A stretch of DNA of 64,000 nt from Pyropia yezoensis (GCA_009829735.1 CM020618.1:6884627-6948626), one strand, 5' to 3'. Positions 52,452 to 63,460 are shown, counted from the first letter of the stretch. Numbers and translations are program-made. Notes: generated by a model not told the origin, from the letters alone.

Positions 52452-54212
52452 ATGGCTACCCTCCCTGGCACGACGGTGCCCGAAGGGGTAGACCCCGCGT
52501 CCCTTGACGCATCCCTGGTCACCGCGGGGGACGGTGCCCAACCCGGCGTTCTCCCTACGGGTGAAGCAGACCTGGGCGTGACATCCGGTAGTGGACTGGA
52601 GTCTACAGGCGGCCAAGTACCCCCTGCTCCCGTTCCTCCGGCTGTTCCTCCTGTGGGAGCCACCCCGGGGTCAACGGCGTTTGAGTCCGCTCGCAGCAGA
52701 CGTCTCCCTCCTGTCGGTTCTACTCTTCAACCTCCAGGGATAGCCCCTGGTGTGTTTACTCCTGGACCCACACATGGCAGCTGGGTGTATACACCTCTTC
52801 CTGTGGGCACTAGCAGTGCCAGAGGCACCGCTATGACTGGTTCTACGGGTCTTCCTGAGACTTCGACTCCTGGGACCGGCCAAGCTTTTCCTCCCCTTGC
52901 GTCCTATGGGGCGGGGAGCTCCAAGACCGGTGACCGGAGCAGCCGTAGGCGTCGGCGTCGTCGCCGCCGCTCTAGCACCAGCGAGACCAGTTCCTCCAGC
53001 TCTGAGGAGGGATATGACTGGGATGCATCTCCCGGTCCTACCCGGCGCAGGCTAGTCGAGTTCGACTTCCCTGCCCACCAAGTGGGAGATGCCACCCTGA
53101 ACAAGGTCACGTATTGGGGTAACTACCGGCTAGAGAACCAAGACCAAGGTTACACCCGGAAGATGGCCAAGAAGATGGCATCCCTGAACCGGCGAATGCA
53201 GCCGAGCTTTGGGGGACATCCTAAGTTTTCCGGGAAGAGACCGGCGCTTATCTTTGCCTTCCTGCGCCGGTTTGTCAAGGCATGCAATGACAACGATGTG
53301 TCCGAGGGCAAGGCTCTCTATCTCCTGGTTAACTTCATGACCGGAGAAGCGGAACAGCGGTTTGCACAGGTTCTACCAGACTCTGCCGGGCACATTGTTG
53401 GACGTACCGTCGCGAGTTATCCGGAGGCGGTCAACTGGCTCCTGTCCAACTACGCAGACGCGGACTCCCTGCGTAAGGCAGTCGGTAGGCTGAACCGGGC
53501 AACCATGGAGAGACAAGAGACTCCAGAGGCGTTCGCCCGTCGTGTCCGGGAGATGAGCGATGCTTGTGGCAACGTTTACCCTGAGGACAGGCTCAAGATG
53601 ATCTTCTCGGAGGGGCTTCCTGAATATCTTCAAGTGGATGCGGAGAACTACAACCAGGAACATCAAGAACATACCTTCCAGCAGTTGATGGCCTACACCC
53701 AGGGCAAGCACCGGCAAGCCAAGGCCCTCCAGGCTCCTATGGTATCAACCCCCAAGCCGTTGTCGCGAGTTCGTCCCGGACCCGACAAGTATAAGGGAGG
53801 TGATAACCCTGTACCGGTACTCGCAGTTGGCGAGGCCTCACCCATGGAGTCAAGGGACAAGTGGGGCGGCTTCGTTTCTAAGGAGCAACCTTCCCTGGTC
53901 GCCCCCAAGCAGATCAGGAACCAGCGGTTCCGGTCTTGCTGGCTGTGCCAGAAAGAGGATCATATGTCCTACCAGTGCCCGACCATTCCCGAGGATCTCC
54001 AGGAGAAACTCAAGCGTCAAGGACTGGTGTTTGCAAAGGCGGTCAACTGGGCTGACCGGCGGGCACCCTCCAAGATGGACAAGGCACAGGTACATGCCAT
54101 CCGAGTGGCAACCTTACAGAGCATCACGGAGGCTCTGGCAAGGGAAGCTCCTACGGACTTTGACCTGGAGACCGAAACCTCTAAGGACTCCTCGGAGCCG
54201 GGAAACGAGTAG
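52452..54212 (+). CDS. gag: A4 gag, intact
   Basis: 586 codons, ATG in ACCAACATGGCTACC. Residues 1-160 are Pro/Gly/Thr-rich; an Arg run then a Ser/Glu tract follow (about 165-190, RRRRRRRRR then SSSSSEEG); then the capsid core (ALIFAFLRRFVKACNDNDVSEG, PEAVNWLL) and the knuckle CWLCQKEDHMSYQC near residue 497. The TAG at 54210-54212 sits in the overlap with pol in the -1 frame. A CAG-GT at about 52418-52424 in the leader could be a splice junction but has no supporting evidence. Confidence 0.92.
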   Translation: MATLPGTTVPEGVDPASLDASLVTAGDGAQPGVLPTGEADLGVTSGSGLESTGGQVPPAPVPPAVPPVGATPGSTAFESARSRRLPPVGSTLQPPGIAPGVFTPGPTHGSWVYTPLPVGTSSARGTAMTGSTGLPETSTPGTGQAFPPLASYGAGSSKTGDRSSRRRRRRRRRSSTSETSSSSSEEGYDWDASPGPTRRRLVEFDFPAHQVGDATLNKVTYWGNYRLENQDQGYTRKMAKKMASLNRRMQPSFGGHPKFSGKRPALIFAFLRRFVKACNDNDVSEGKALYLLVNFMTGEAEQRFAQVLPDSAGHIVGRTVASYPEAVNWLLSNYADADSLRKAVGRLNRATMERQETPEAFARRVREMSDACGNVYPEDRLKMIFSEGLPEYLQVDAENYNQEHQEHTFQQLMAYTQGKHRQAKALQAPMVSTPKPLSRVRPGPDKYKGGDNPVPVLAVGEASPMESRDKWGGFVSKEQPSLVAPKQIRNQRFRSCWLCQKEDHMSYQCPTIPEDLQEKLKRQGLVFAKAVNWADRRAPSKMDKAQVHAIRVATLQSITEALAREAPTDFDLETETSKDSSEPGNE

Positions 54213-56068
54213 GGCAGGCGCTCTCCCCAAGTGTCTTCCCGAATCTCCAACGGCAGGGTACTTCTACCTGTTCTCCCCTTGCGTGCCGGGAGAAAGGACG
54301 GCAGTTACCTGCTCAACCGGTAGCCGCCTGGACACCCTGTTTGTTCAAGGGGACTTTGCTCGTCCTGCGTAAGGAAAACCTCAAGATTAATGCTCGTATG
54401 CGTGTGGGGGATAGCCTCCCCCAAGCTGTTACGCCGGTGGTCGACACGGGAGCCGGACCAAGCGTCATCACTGAGAACCTGTTACCTCCGGGCTGGCGTC
54501 GACATGCCTGGAGAGCGCCTACCAAGACCCGGATTGTAGACGCATCAGGTCAAACCCTACGACCGCTTGGCCGTCTTCCCGTCGCCATCTATGTCAACAA
54601 TGAACCAATGCTTTTTCCCTTTCTAGTAGTCAAGACCTTATCAGTCCCCCTTATCCTAGGCTGGGACTTCCAGAAGCAGCATGTCAAGAGCATCCTACCC
54701 GGAGAAGGAAAGGTGCAGTTCAACCATGGGTTTGTGTCACCAGTGCTGGAGCACCTGGACACCAAGGTTCGTGTGGCCAAGAACCAGAAGGAACGCATCC
54801 CACCCTCTACCTTGACCCTCATCAAACCGGTGCTCCTACCTCCTCGCTCGGAGACCAAGGTTCAAGTCACGACCCGGACTGCAGGTCAATGCCTGATCTA
54901 CGGACGCAAGGAATTTCTGGCGAAACACCGATTATACCTAGCCCACGGACACCACAAGAAGGTGGAGAGGCACACCCCGTTCTCGGTGCTGATCGTCAAC
55001 GTGAGCCGGAAGCCAATAACCCTCGCCAAGGGCACTCGAGTTGGTACAGCAGAGCCTTACCGGGGGTCCGCCCGCGCTATGAGCAAGGAAGACCTCTTCA
55101 ACCTGCAACAAGAGCTGGCATCCAACTTGACGGCCTTAGACGTATCTCCGGAACAAGAGCAGGCTGGCCGTACTACTCCGAAGCCGGAACAAGCACCGCC
55201 CGGGATGCCGAAGGTCAACCAAGAAAACGTCCCTCCCGACTTGAAGGAGGCACTGGAGAAGCTTCTCCAGGAATATCGGCACCTGTGGTCTGGAGAGCTG
55301 GGCAAGATGGACGCCACCCTACACCGGATTCAACTCAAGCCAGATGCCAAACCAGTGCACATGCACCCATACCGGGCTGGACCTCATCGCCGGGATGAGA
55401 TTGAGAAGCAGGTTAACAAGATGCTCAAGATGGATGTTATCGAGCCGTCTGATGGCGAGTGGGCTTTCTTGGTGGTAGTCGTCCCGAAACCTGGCGGTCA
55501 CTTCCGTTTCTGCGTTGACTACAGACGCCTGAACGAGATGACAGTCAAGGATGTATACCCGATACCCCGGATGGATGATTGCCTCGACTTTCTTGGTGAT
55601 GCCACCCTCTTCTCGACGCTGGATTGTAATGCCGGTTACTGGCAGATCCCTCTGGCTGACGAGGACAAGGACAAGACTACCTTCACGTGCCACATGGGAC
55701 TGTTCCGGTGCAAGCGTCTCCCTTTTGGTCTCACTAATGCTCCGGCAACCTTCCAGAGAGCCATCGACATCATCCTGTCGGGGCTAAGGTGGAGAACATG
55801 TTTGGTCTACCTGGACGACATCATTGTTTTCTCCAAGACCCCAGCGGAACACCTGGAGCACCTTCGAGAGGTCCTGGCCCTCCTGTCCAAGGCTGGAGTT
55901 ACCCTCAAGGCCGAGAAGTGCCACCTGTTTGAGACTGAGGTGGAGTACCTGGGGCACGTGCTGAGTCCGGGGGAGCTCCGAGTCAACGAGAAGAACATCA
56001 AGGCCCTCCGGCATGCACGGCAACCTAAGGACAACAGCTTCTCATCCGGACGGACCACGCCAGCCTAA
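54212..56068 (+). CDS. pol: A4 pol 5' part: protease, RT, start of RNase H (truncated by deletion)
   Basis: Open from the gag stop in the -1 frame for about 619 codons. Protease VVDTGAGPSVITENLLPPGW; a linker with RHTPFSVLIVNVSRKP; RT with FRFCVDYRRLNEM, LDCNAGYWQIP, LPFGLTNAPATF and VYLDDIIVFS. At 56032, just after the HARQPK block, sequence jumps to GACAACAGCTTCTCATCCGG, which in A1 lies ~410 bp further on. The joint has short homology (AAG/GACA). RNase H catalytic centre is therefore lost and the frame ends at 56066-56068. Confidence 0.93.
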   Translation, partial: GQALSPSVFPNLQRQGTSTCSPLACREKGRQLPAQPVAAWTPCLFKGTLLVLRKENLKINARMRVGDSLPQAVTPVVDTGAGPSVITENLLPPGWRRHAWRAPTKTRIVDASGQTLRPLGRLPVAIYVNNEPMLFPFLVVKTLSVPLILGWDFQKQHVKSILPGEGKVQFNHGFVSPVLEHLDTKVRVAKNQKERIPPSTLTLIKPVLLPPRSETKVQVTTRTAGQCLIYGRKEFLAKHRLYLAHGHHKKVERHTPFSVLIVNVSRKPITLAKGTRVGTAEPYRGSARAMSKEDLFNLQQELASNLTALDVSPEQEQAGRTTPKPEQAPPGMPKVNQENVPPDLKEALEKLLQEYRHLWSGELGKMDATLHRIQLKPDAKPVHMHPYRAGPHRRDEIEKQVNKMLKMDVIEPSDGEWAFLVVVVPKPGGHFRFCVDYRRLNEMTVKDVYPIPRMDDCLDFLGDATLFSTLDCNAGYWQIPLADEDKDKTTFTCHMGLFRCKRLPFGLTNAPATFQRAIDIILSGLRWRTCLVYLDDIIVFSKTPAEHLEHLREVLALLSKAGVTLKAEKCHLFETEVEYLGHVLSPGELRVNEKNIKALRHARQPKDNSFSSGRTTPA

Positions 56069-57900
56069 GGTGGCTGCTATGCATGGACAGCAGCCAAGGA
56101 AGGGTCGCCCGGTGGCGTCTACTCCTCTCGTAATTCAAGTAGAAGCTGTGCACCAGAGCAGTGAGGTAGCACCACTGCGCCGACACCATGTCCCTGTGGG
56201 AGACTCCTGCAGCCGATACGGGCCTTATGCCCGAGGAAATACCTTGTTTCATCCTCGCGATTGTCGGACGTGGCTGGCACGCTCCTTTGTACGAGTCGCA
56301 TGAAGCCCACCAGCCGGTAAACATTCACCGGATGCTGGAGGCACAGCTGAAGGATCCTCATTGCTTAGAGCTCCGCCACCAGATGGACCTGAACCGGAAC
56401 AGTCGCTTCTCAGAGTCCACGGTTGGTCTCTTGATACGCATATCACCCATTGATGTGGCAGTTCTAGTCTACGTACCCCGAAGTCAACGAGCTGATATCC
56501 TCCGCCTGGAACACTCGTCTCCTCAGACCGGACACCCTGGCATCAACCGGATGTATGCCTCGATGCGGCGGCACTACTACTGGGAAACCATGGCAAGTGA
56601 CGTCCACAAACATCTAGAGGCTTGTGTCTCTTGTGCAAGGAACAGGTTGACCCAGAGTAAGAAGACTTCTAAGCTACGCCTGGTCCCTGCGGCAGGACCC
56701 TTCGCAAGCCTGAGTATGGACATCCTGGGGCCCCTACCTAAGACATTTAGTGGCAACGTATACCTGCCCATTATCTGTGACCGGTTCTCCAAGTTCACCC
56801 GAGCAATCCCGCTAAGGACCATCACGGCACTGGACATCACGTCGGCCTTCTGCGAGTACTGGATAGCTGCCCATGGCCCTCCGGACTCCGTCTTAACCGA
56901 CAACGGTCCCCAGTTTGCGTCCCTGTTCTTCCAAGGAGTCTGTGACCTGATGGGTATCAAAAACATGTTTACTACGTCGTACCACCCACAAACGATTGGC
57001 CAAGTGTAACGATTCAACCGGACCCTGGTTGACATGCTTCGACACTACGTTGGGGAGCATCTAGAAGCCTGGGACGAGCTTCTGGCCGACCTCATTCTAG
57101 CCTACAACTCTCGTGTTCACCGGAGAACAGGGGTCGCTCCACTAGACTTTGTCACCCCAAGGCGGCTGACCATTTTCTCCCTGGAAAGAATACCGGACGG
57201 TCTTCAGCCTGCCCTGAAGTCGGGCCCCAAGGCAGAAGACGAGTTCTTGGAACAACTAAAGCTCCTTCTCCCACGAGTCAAAAAGTCAATTGCGAAGACC
57301 CAGGAGCGATAGAAGCGGAACAACGACAAGGGTGGCCCGGAAAAGAACAAGGAACTGGGTGGTGGCGACTGGGTCTTCGTGGACAATCACAGCAAGACTC
57401 GGGGGAAGCTGGACTCTAAGACGGACGGGCCTTATGAAATCCTGAGCACGGACGGCTGGACAATCCTTCTAGACGTGGATGGTTCTCCGTACCGGGTGAG
57501 CAGCGACCACGTCACTCGAGCTCCACCGGCAAGCAAATGGGACCTGACCCGGCGTAAGCGCGCGCAGTACCCTGGTTCTCCCGACAAGAGAGTCGCGAAT
57601 ACGTCTAGGTCAATCTTGTAGACAATGCCTAGATGTCGGCACGCCTGTACCTGGGGGTGCGCTGGTTCTGTTTCAACCCAGCTGATGATACCTGGGAGCT
57701 CTCCAACCGGTTGCCCATTGCTGATGTCTGCGCCTACACAGAGCGGAACGGGATTGATGGCACTCCGGTGGCCTGAGCTGGCAAGATCCTTGAGTCAGAC
57801 TCGGAGGCAGACGAGAAGGAAGGAGCTTACCAGGGTTCGCTGGAAGAGGCGATCTCGGCCGCAACGGGCGCGGAACAACAAGATTAAGAAAAGGGAACGG
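56069..57900 (+). pseudogene. pol: A4 pol 3' part: integrase and chromodomain remnant
   Basis: Integrase in a different frame from RT. The longest segment 56188-57009 holds the finger (HPGINRMYASMRRHYYW, C-x2-C), SMDILGPL and LTDNGPQFAS; it stops at TAA 57007-57009 in place of the GAA coding the DDE-motif Glu in A1, so the catalytic triad is lost. Later segments (57034-57312 and 57379-57621) cover the integrase C-terminus; TAG 57310-57312 separates them. The chromodomain region is shifted out of frame after 57590. Confidence 0.88.
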
Positions 57901-58033
57901 GCGTATCAAGGAAACAAGCACTACAGGAATGGAACAACTAGAAAAAAAAGCAAGCACCCGCTCGAGCAACCCTTCCCTCCACCTCCCCCCTCCTCCCTTT
58001 TCACGTGACTCCTACCTTTCTCGCCGTCAAGTG

Positions 58034-60423
58034 TTATTCCCGGCGCGCGCGCTGCGCCGCAGGAGCGTCCTCCAGCGCCTCGTCAGCACCACGACGGGAC
58101 CCAGAGGACAACAGGATGAGGTAGGAAGGCGGTGGAGACGCCTCGACGTACACCACCAACGGAACAGCACTAGTGACCACCGGACGCTCCCGCTCCTCAA
58201 GGTGCACCCGCGGACGCTCCTGGAAGCTCGCGAAGGTCCCTGACCAGCGCTGGGCCAAGCTATGCCGGGTCAAGGTCAAGAAGAGCTCACAAACCACCGG
58301 ACTGTCCTTCATCTGGCCGCTGTCCGCGCAAGCAAACACCTGGTCGACAACGTCGTTCAAGACGCTAGCATACGTGCCCTGCACCAAGGAAGACCCGACG
58401 CCCTCAACCTGCACCGGAAGTCCTGCGGCCCCTGCCTGAGACATCCAGTGGCAACAAATACCTGCTCATTGTCTGTGACAGGTTCTCAAAGTTCACCCGA
58501 GCAACGCTGAGCCAAGCCAAGCCGGGTAAAGCTTGCATGTAGCTCACCAACCGCCGGACTGTCCGACATCTGGCCGCTGTCCGCGCAAGCAAACACCTGG
58601 TCGACCACGTCGTTCAAGACGCTAGCATACGTGCCCAGCGCCAAGAAAGACCCGACGCCCTCAACCTGCACCGGAAGTTGGCCCAGCTGATCCTCGATTA
58701 CGCCCATGTCGTGCCGGTCGCTCTCCGGGCCACCTTGAGTCAAGTACCAGTCGGGCACCAAGAAGCGGGAAAGGCGTAGCGTCGGCGCCGAAATCTGAAG
58801 CCGATCTGAGGACGCCACACCCTGACGGCTGGAATCGACGCCGGAAACAGGAGTACCCAACTAAAGGGTGGGCATCGAGCCGCTACCAGCCGTGGAAGTC
58901 GCACGGGGAGGAGCGGCCGGAGTAGTAGGCGACCAGGTGGTACCACCAGGAGCAACGCCGAAGACTGCAGCAGGCAAACGCGGTGCCGGAGGAGCCTGAA
59001 GCACCGGTGTAAGAAGAGCCTGGCGCGCACGCGCCGGCGACGGAGAAAGCGAGGCTACCGGTGCAACAGGAGCAACTGAAAGAACTCAAACAGCTGCAGA
59101 CGCCCGGCCAACCGCCGCAGCCCACCCCGACTCTCGTACCAGTGGACGAGATGGCAGCAGGTCCAAAGCGGCCGGCACAAGACAACCTCCCAGCTGCAGC
59201 CACGCCGGCATCGGCGTCGCCAGCTGCACCTTTGCTGAAGAAGTCTGATAGGCCACCTGCACCCAACCCGAGCCATCTCGACGCGGGCTCATCTCGTCCG
59301 CGATCAGGTTCAAGAAGGTCCAGTCATGTACCGGGAGTTGACGCCGATAGTCGATCATCGCCTGGAAGAGTTCCTTGTTCCCCTCATCTTGGCTGCACAA
59401 GACGTCGACGGTCAGCTTTTCTAGAATCCAGACCCTAATCAGGTCCGAGAAGAGCCCGAGCCGGTTGGACACCAAGACCTCGTGAAGCCAGTGGTTGGCC
59501 GACAAGACTGTCATCTCGGAGGTGTACTTCATGCACGGGATGGGATGGAAGAAGCCCTTGATTAACGACCGGGTCAGAGCGCCCGAGAAGTACAAGGTGA
59601 AGGGGATGCTGGATGGAGCGCACCCAACCGGGATCTCGACTTCCTGCTGCTGCAAGATGACCTTGGGGTAGTACGCCGCCCGGTTGGCCTTGCCCAGCTT
59701 CCTGAACTCTTGGTGGTTGCAGCTCACGATGTAGTCCCGCTGGCGCCCACGCCGCTCGCCTTGCTCCCGTGCTGGCGAGAACACGGAGTATTTCCGGGTC
59801 AAGAAAGACGGCTCCGGAGGGATTATCTCCGTACGGAGGTCACAGGTCAAGTTCCGCGGTCCCTCGAGCGCCTCGTCCAACACATTGGGTGCCCGGCGGA
59901 CGTCATCCTCCTCCACCGGCCACCGGAGAACGGACTCAGACTTTCGGCGCTCGGTGAAGAGAATATCCAACACCAGCGCAATGGGACGATCCTCGAGGCG
60001 GGCAAACCCAGACGCTCCCGAAAAGCTCCGGGATTTGTCTTCAGCCAAGCGCATTTGGTCCGCCGTGTACGAGCGCGTCTTGTCTATCTCCTTCAAGACC
60101 CCGCGCTGGAGCTCCGTGCACCAGATGGCCAGGCATTCCTGCTGGCACCGGACCGCGCTGACGTTCCCGACCACCGTGGTGTAGCGCCGGGACGCCAGGG
60201 GATCATGACCGAGAAGCATCTTCGGGGGACCCACCGGGGGGGTCTCGACCGGGCGCAACGCCGGAGCCGCGGGCACTTGATCTGCCTCCTCCGCCATAAC
60301 GACCGGCGTTCGCGTCGACACCCGAGGAACGGGAGGCAGGAGAGGGGCACGACCACCGGAGTTCTCTTCCGCGGCACCCGCCACCGGAGCTACGGGCTCA
60401 ACCAGGATCCCGGAACTGGACAT
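58034..60423 (-). pseudogene. A4 opposite-strand accessory ORF (N-terminal 446 codons open)
   Basis: Starts at ATG 60423-60421 (MSSSGI), shared with A1. Open to 59086, covering the Pro-rich N-terminus, a charged helical block (VLKEIDKTRSYTADQMRLAED) and the conserved centre (YYPKV, QEVEIPVG, ANHWLHEVLV, GSGWVQVAYQTS). A frame change then leads to C-terminal fragments 58860-58486 and 58444-58034. The C-terminal region carries a partial tandem duplication separated by a pol-derived patch. It ends about 135 bp from the end of the pol remnant. Function unknown; homologous to the 41028-42944 ORF by layout and short motifs (inference). Confidence 0.7.
58421..58503 (+). repeat. Integrase-derived patch inside the accessory ORF
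   Basis: About 83 bp matching the integrase region near 56726-56812 (same strand) and A1 2410-2495: it includes CCAGTGGCAACA, TACCTGCTCATT and GTTCACCCGAGCAA. It lies between two related copies of the accessory ORF C-terminal region (58243-58420 and 58504-58690). Confidence 0.85.
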
Positions 60424-60612
60424 ACCGTCCAGAATTAAGGGGAACGGGAAATCCAAGGTGAAGGTGGGGGGCGGGGCTTGGGAAGGTGATCACGGCTCAG
60501 GTTGAAGTCGCTGAGCCTCCGCACCGGTATTGACGTGCTCAAGGCTGTGCATGGTGGCACCTGGTATGGCCCGAGGACGTGCCGGACGGGAGCGTGCGCA
60601 GGGAGGGAGCTA

Positions 60613-61134
60613 TGTAGCATCCCTGGCGATGACCTGGCGCGGGGGGGATGGTTGGCGGCCGTGGCCTGTGCCCTGCACTGAGATGCGGTGGACTACGCTA
60701 CCCACAGGTGAGAGAGGGACTTCTGATTGGTTTCTGCAGATTTGTGAGGGACTTGATTTGAGAGAATTTGAGTGTGAACTTAGTGAGGGAGAATAGAATT
60801 AGTAGCGATAGTGGCCCCCGACCAGACGAGGTTAGACTCGGGTCGGGGCGACTCGGGCGTAGGGGGGGACTACCTGGCCAACGCGCCGAGGCTCCCCCAG
60901 ATGCACGTTAAGAGGGACAGCGAGGCGCCCTTGGCCCGCGCCCTCACGGAAAAAGACAACTGCGCGTTTGCTTTCCTCTTCCCCGCGTGCACTACCGTGC
61001 GTGTCTGTTGGCTCTGCCAGCAGGCACGTAAGGCAACATACATACCACTCTCGTAGTGCCCCTTTCTGTGTTACCAGTCTCTTTCCCCCGAGAGATACTG
61101 ACACATGTCTGAGAGGATCGAGTTTTATACCACA
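60613..61134 (+). repeat. Family A 3' LTR of A4
   Basis: 522 bp, TGTAGCATCC to TTTTATACCACA, with a ~50-bp internal deletion relative to the 5' LTR. The internal flank GGGAGGGAGCTA just before it is a reasonable polypurine tract. Confidence 0.92.
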
Positions 61135-63051
61135 GGGACCAGTCGCTATCCCCTTCCATGTTGACTACTCCCAGGTTGGGAGGCCAACATGTCTTCGACG
61201 TGGATGCCAGCTACGACCAACTTGCTTGTGTGCTGCTACAGCAGCAGCCCGACAAAAAGTACTTGGCGTTGGGATACTTCAGTAAGGGGCTGAACTCGGC
61301 CGAGCGAAACTATGGAGTCACGGAGTGGGAGGGACTCGCAGTGGTGTGGGCGGTGACGTCACTTCGTCACTACCTGGACAGTGAGAAGCTCCTCATCCAT
61401 TGTGACCATCGCGCATTGCAGATCATCTTCAAGATGCCTACGGTCTGTCTCGGGTACCTACCAAGGGGCTAGACACTAACCCAATCGATGAGGACATCCC
61501 CATCGTGGGGGTGGTCAGGCGCTCGGGTCAAGCGTTGGACCCCGAGGCGCTATGGAACAAGAACTACTTGTCACTGTCAGTGGACACAGTGGTGAGGCCA
61601 CAGGCCGAAGATCCCTTCTGCAAGTCGCACAGGGAGGCCCTTGACGCAGCGGCGAAGGCATGGTTCTTCATGGGAGACGATGGCCTCCTCTAGAGGAGGG
61701 GGTCAATCCAGGGGACTAAACAAATTGATGTCCCCGCATCCCTCAATGATAGTATCCTTGAGCCGGAGCATAATGCTTCCACAGGTGGGCATCTGGGGTC
61801 TAGTAAACTTTACCAGACTCTGAGGACCCGTTACTACTGGCCCTCGATGGTGGTGGACATCTACAGCGGGGTGGCAGCTTACACAAGTTGGGCGCTGAGC
61901 CGCCTGATGGAACAGCGGCCCACTACGGCCATGTCGCTGTTCTCGGCTATGGAGCCATTTGCCGCGTTGGCAATGGACATCCTTGGGCCCCTGCCAGTGA
62001 CCGAGGAGGGCAACCAATACCTCCTGGTCATCTGCGATTGCTTCACGAAACTTACGCGAGCGATACCACAGCCAGAGATCACGGCCGTGTCGGTCGCGTC
62101 AGCCTTCCTAGATCACTGGGTTGCCGCTTATGGCATCTCAGATAGTACGCTATTGGACAACGGACCGCCATTGGCGTCCGTCCTGTTTCAGGGAGTGCTG
62201 GACATGTTGGGGTTTCGCGCAACCTGTGCCACCCCTTACCACCCACAAACTAATGGGCAGGCGGAGAGCTTCAACAAGACTGTTGTTCGGCAGCTGCGCC
62301 ACTATGTGAGTGAGCACGTGAAAACGTGGGACCGATACATCTCTACTTTGACTGCTGCCGTCAATTCGCATGTTCACTCTTCTACGAGGGACGTACCCCT
62401 CGCTTTTGTGACTCCGCGCCGTGTGCGGCCTATTGCGGTACAGCGGCCGCTCCCAAGTAGGGAGGCTGGTGGCGGGACACCTACTCCTACAGAGATTAAG
62501 GTGGAGTTCACTGATAGGCTTGAAAAGCTCATCCCTAAAGTCAGGGCTAAAATGGACAAAGCGCAGAAGCGCTACAAGCGTACTTCGACAAAAGGGTACC
62601 TAACGCCAGGCACGCCCCCAGGCAGGGTGACTGGGTGCTAGCATATTTGCATACCCCAACTTGGGGAAAGCTGGTGTTTCAAACGAAGGGACCTTACCGA
62701 GTCCTTCGTACGGATGGGCGACGGTTCACCATCGACAGTGACGATGGGATCCGTACAGTGAACGATCAGGACGTGATAAAAGTTGTACCACCTCCTCCAG
62801 GCGACCCGACTTGGGCGCGTGCACTCAAGGCGTGCTTTCCGCCGCACCTGCCTGCGGCCAACCAGAGTCCGCAGAAGTACGCGTTCGAAAAGTTCGTCGA
62901 CCACGGGTGAGATGAGGATACTAACCGTCTCATGTTGAGGGTGTGCTGGTTTGCCTACGGCGCCAAAAAAGATACATGGGAGTACGTGGAGGACCTCCCC
63001 GCTGAAAAGGTCCGGGCTTACTGCGCCCGGAATTACATCGAACGTGATTGA
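61135..63051 (+). pseudogene. pol: Element E pol remnant: RNase H, integrase, chromodomain
   Basis: Begins abruptly at the end of RT (PVAIP) and has RNase H blocks FDVDASYDQLA and HCDHRALQ, then loses the RNase H C-terminus near 61440. Integrase: the finger Cys pair is lost (TSWALSR), the core keeps AMDILGPL, LDNGPPLAS and GQAESFNKT. After an ORF break near 62620, the C-terminal segment leads to the chromodomain YAFEKFVDH, then TGA 62908-62910, then MLRVCWFAYGAKKDTWEY to a stop at 63049-63051. Closest to family C in wording, but a distinct family. No LTR of its own is attached. Confidence 0.88.
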
Positions 63052-63097
63052 CCTCCATCAACGAGACGGAAGGCCAGGTGGTCAGGCCCAGAGAGTA

Positions 63098-63460
63098 TGT
63101 AGCACAATAGGGATCCGTCGCACGTCCACTCTCAGGGAACACTCACCAAGGGGGATCGGCACCAACGTCACCGGGAGGCCAAGGTTGCTGTCCTTGGAGC
63201 GCAAGCCACGGGACCAAGATGGGAGCCCAAATGGGAGGGGTTTGTTGTTCTACCTTGGCCGGCGGTGGATTCGCCACCGGCCCCCTCGTTATAAACCCTC
63301 GGAGACACTACTAACTACCCTCCACCCCAAGATGCAAGTCCCTCTGGTCATACGTAACTTATAGATACCGTGACCAGTACGAACTATCAAATTGAAAGTT
63401 AAGGGTTAGAAGTAGCCCCCCTGATATTAGGGTCACAATACGGACAACCATATTGCTACA
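63098..63460 (-). repeat. Family D LTR, reverse orientation (probable 3' LTR)
   Basis: 363 bp; the reverse complement matches 34323-34684. On the minus strand it begins TGTAGCAATATGG at 63460 and is preceded (63473-63461) by TAAGGGGGGGATA, a polypurine-like tract. No primer-binding site lies at its other end. It is therefore best read as the 3' LTR of a minus-strand element extending past the right window edge. Confidence 0.8.

Larger units (their letters stand above)
51668..61134 (+). mobile_element. Family A element A4, both LTRs present, 9,467 bp
   Basis: 5' LTR, primer-binding site, gag, pol, opposite-strand ORF, 3' LTR. It is the reference copy for family A in this window. Gag and the first 619 pol codons are open. 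A ~400-bp deletion removes most of RNase H, and integrase onwards has stops. The flanks CTATC and GGGAC do not match, so the ends do not record one simple insertion; recombination with a neighbouring copy is likely. Confidence 0.92.

Noticed and set aside
36654..61134. A2 5' LTR and A4 3' LTR as a single tandem A array like family B
   Set aside because: A3 is cut within RNase H directly at the A4 5' LTR, and the outer flanks (ACCCC, GGGAC) do not match.
34323..63460. Family D LTRs as the two ends of one giant element enclosing A, C and E
   Set aside because: They are in opposite orientation: the left one is followed by a primer-binding site on +, the right one has a polypurine tract on its right side.
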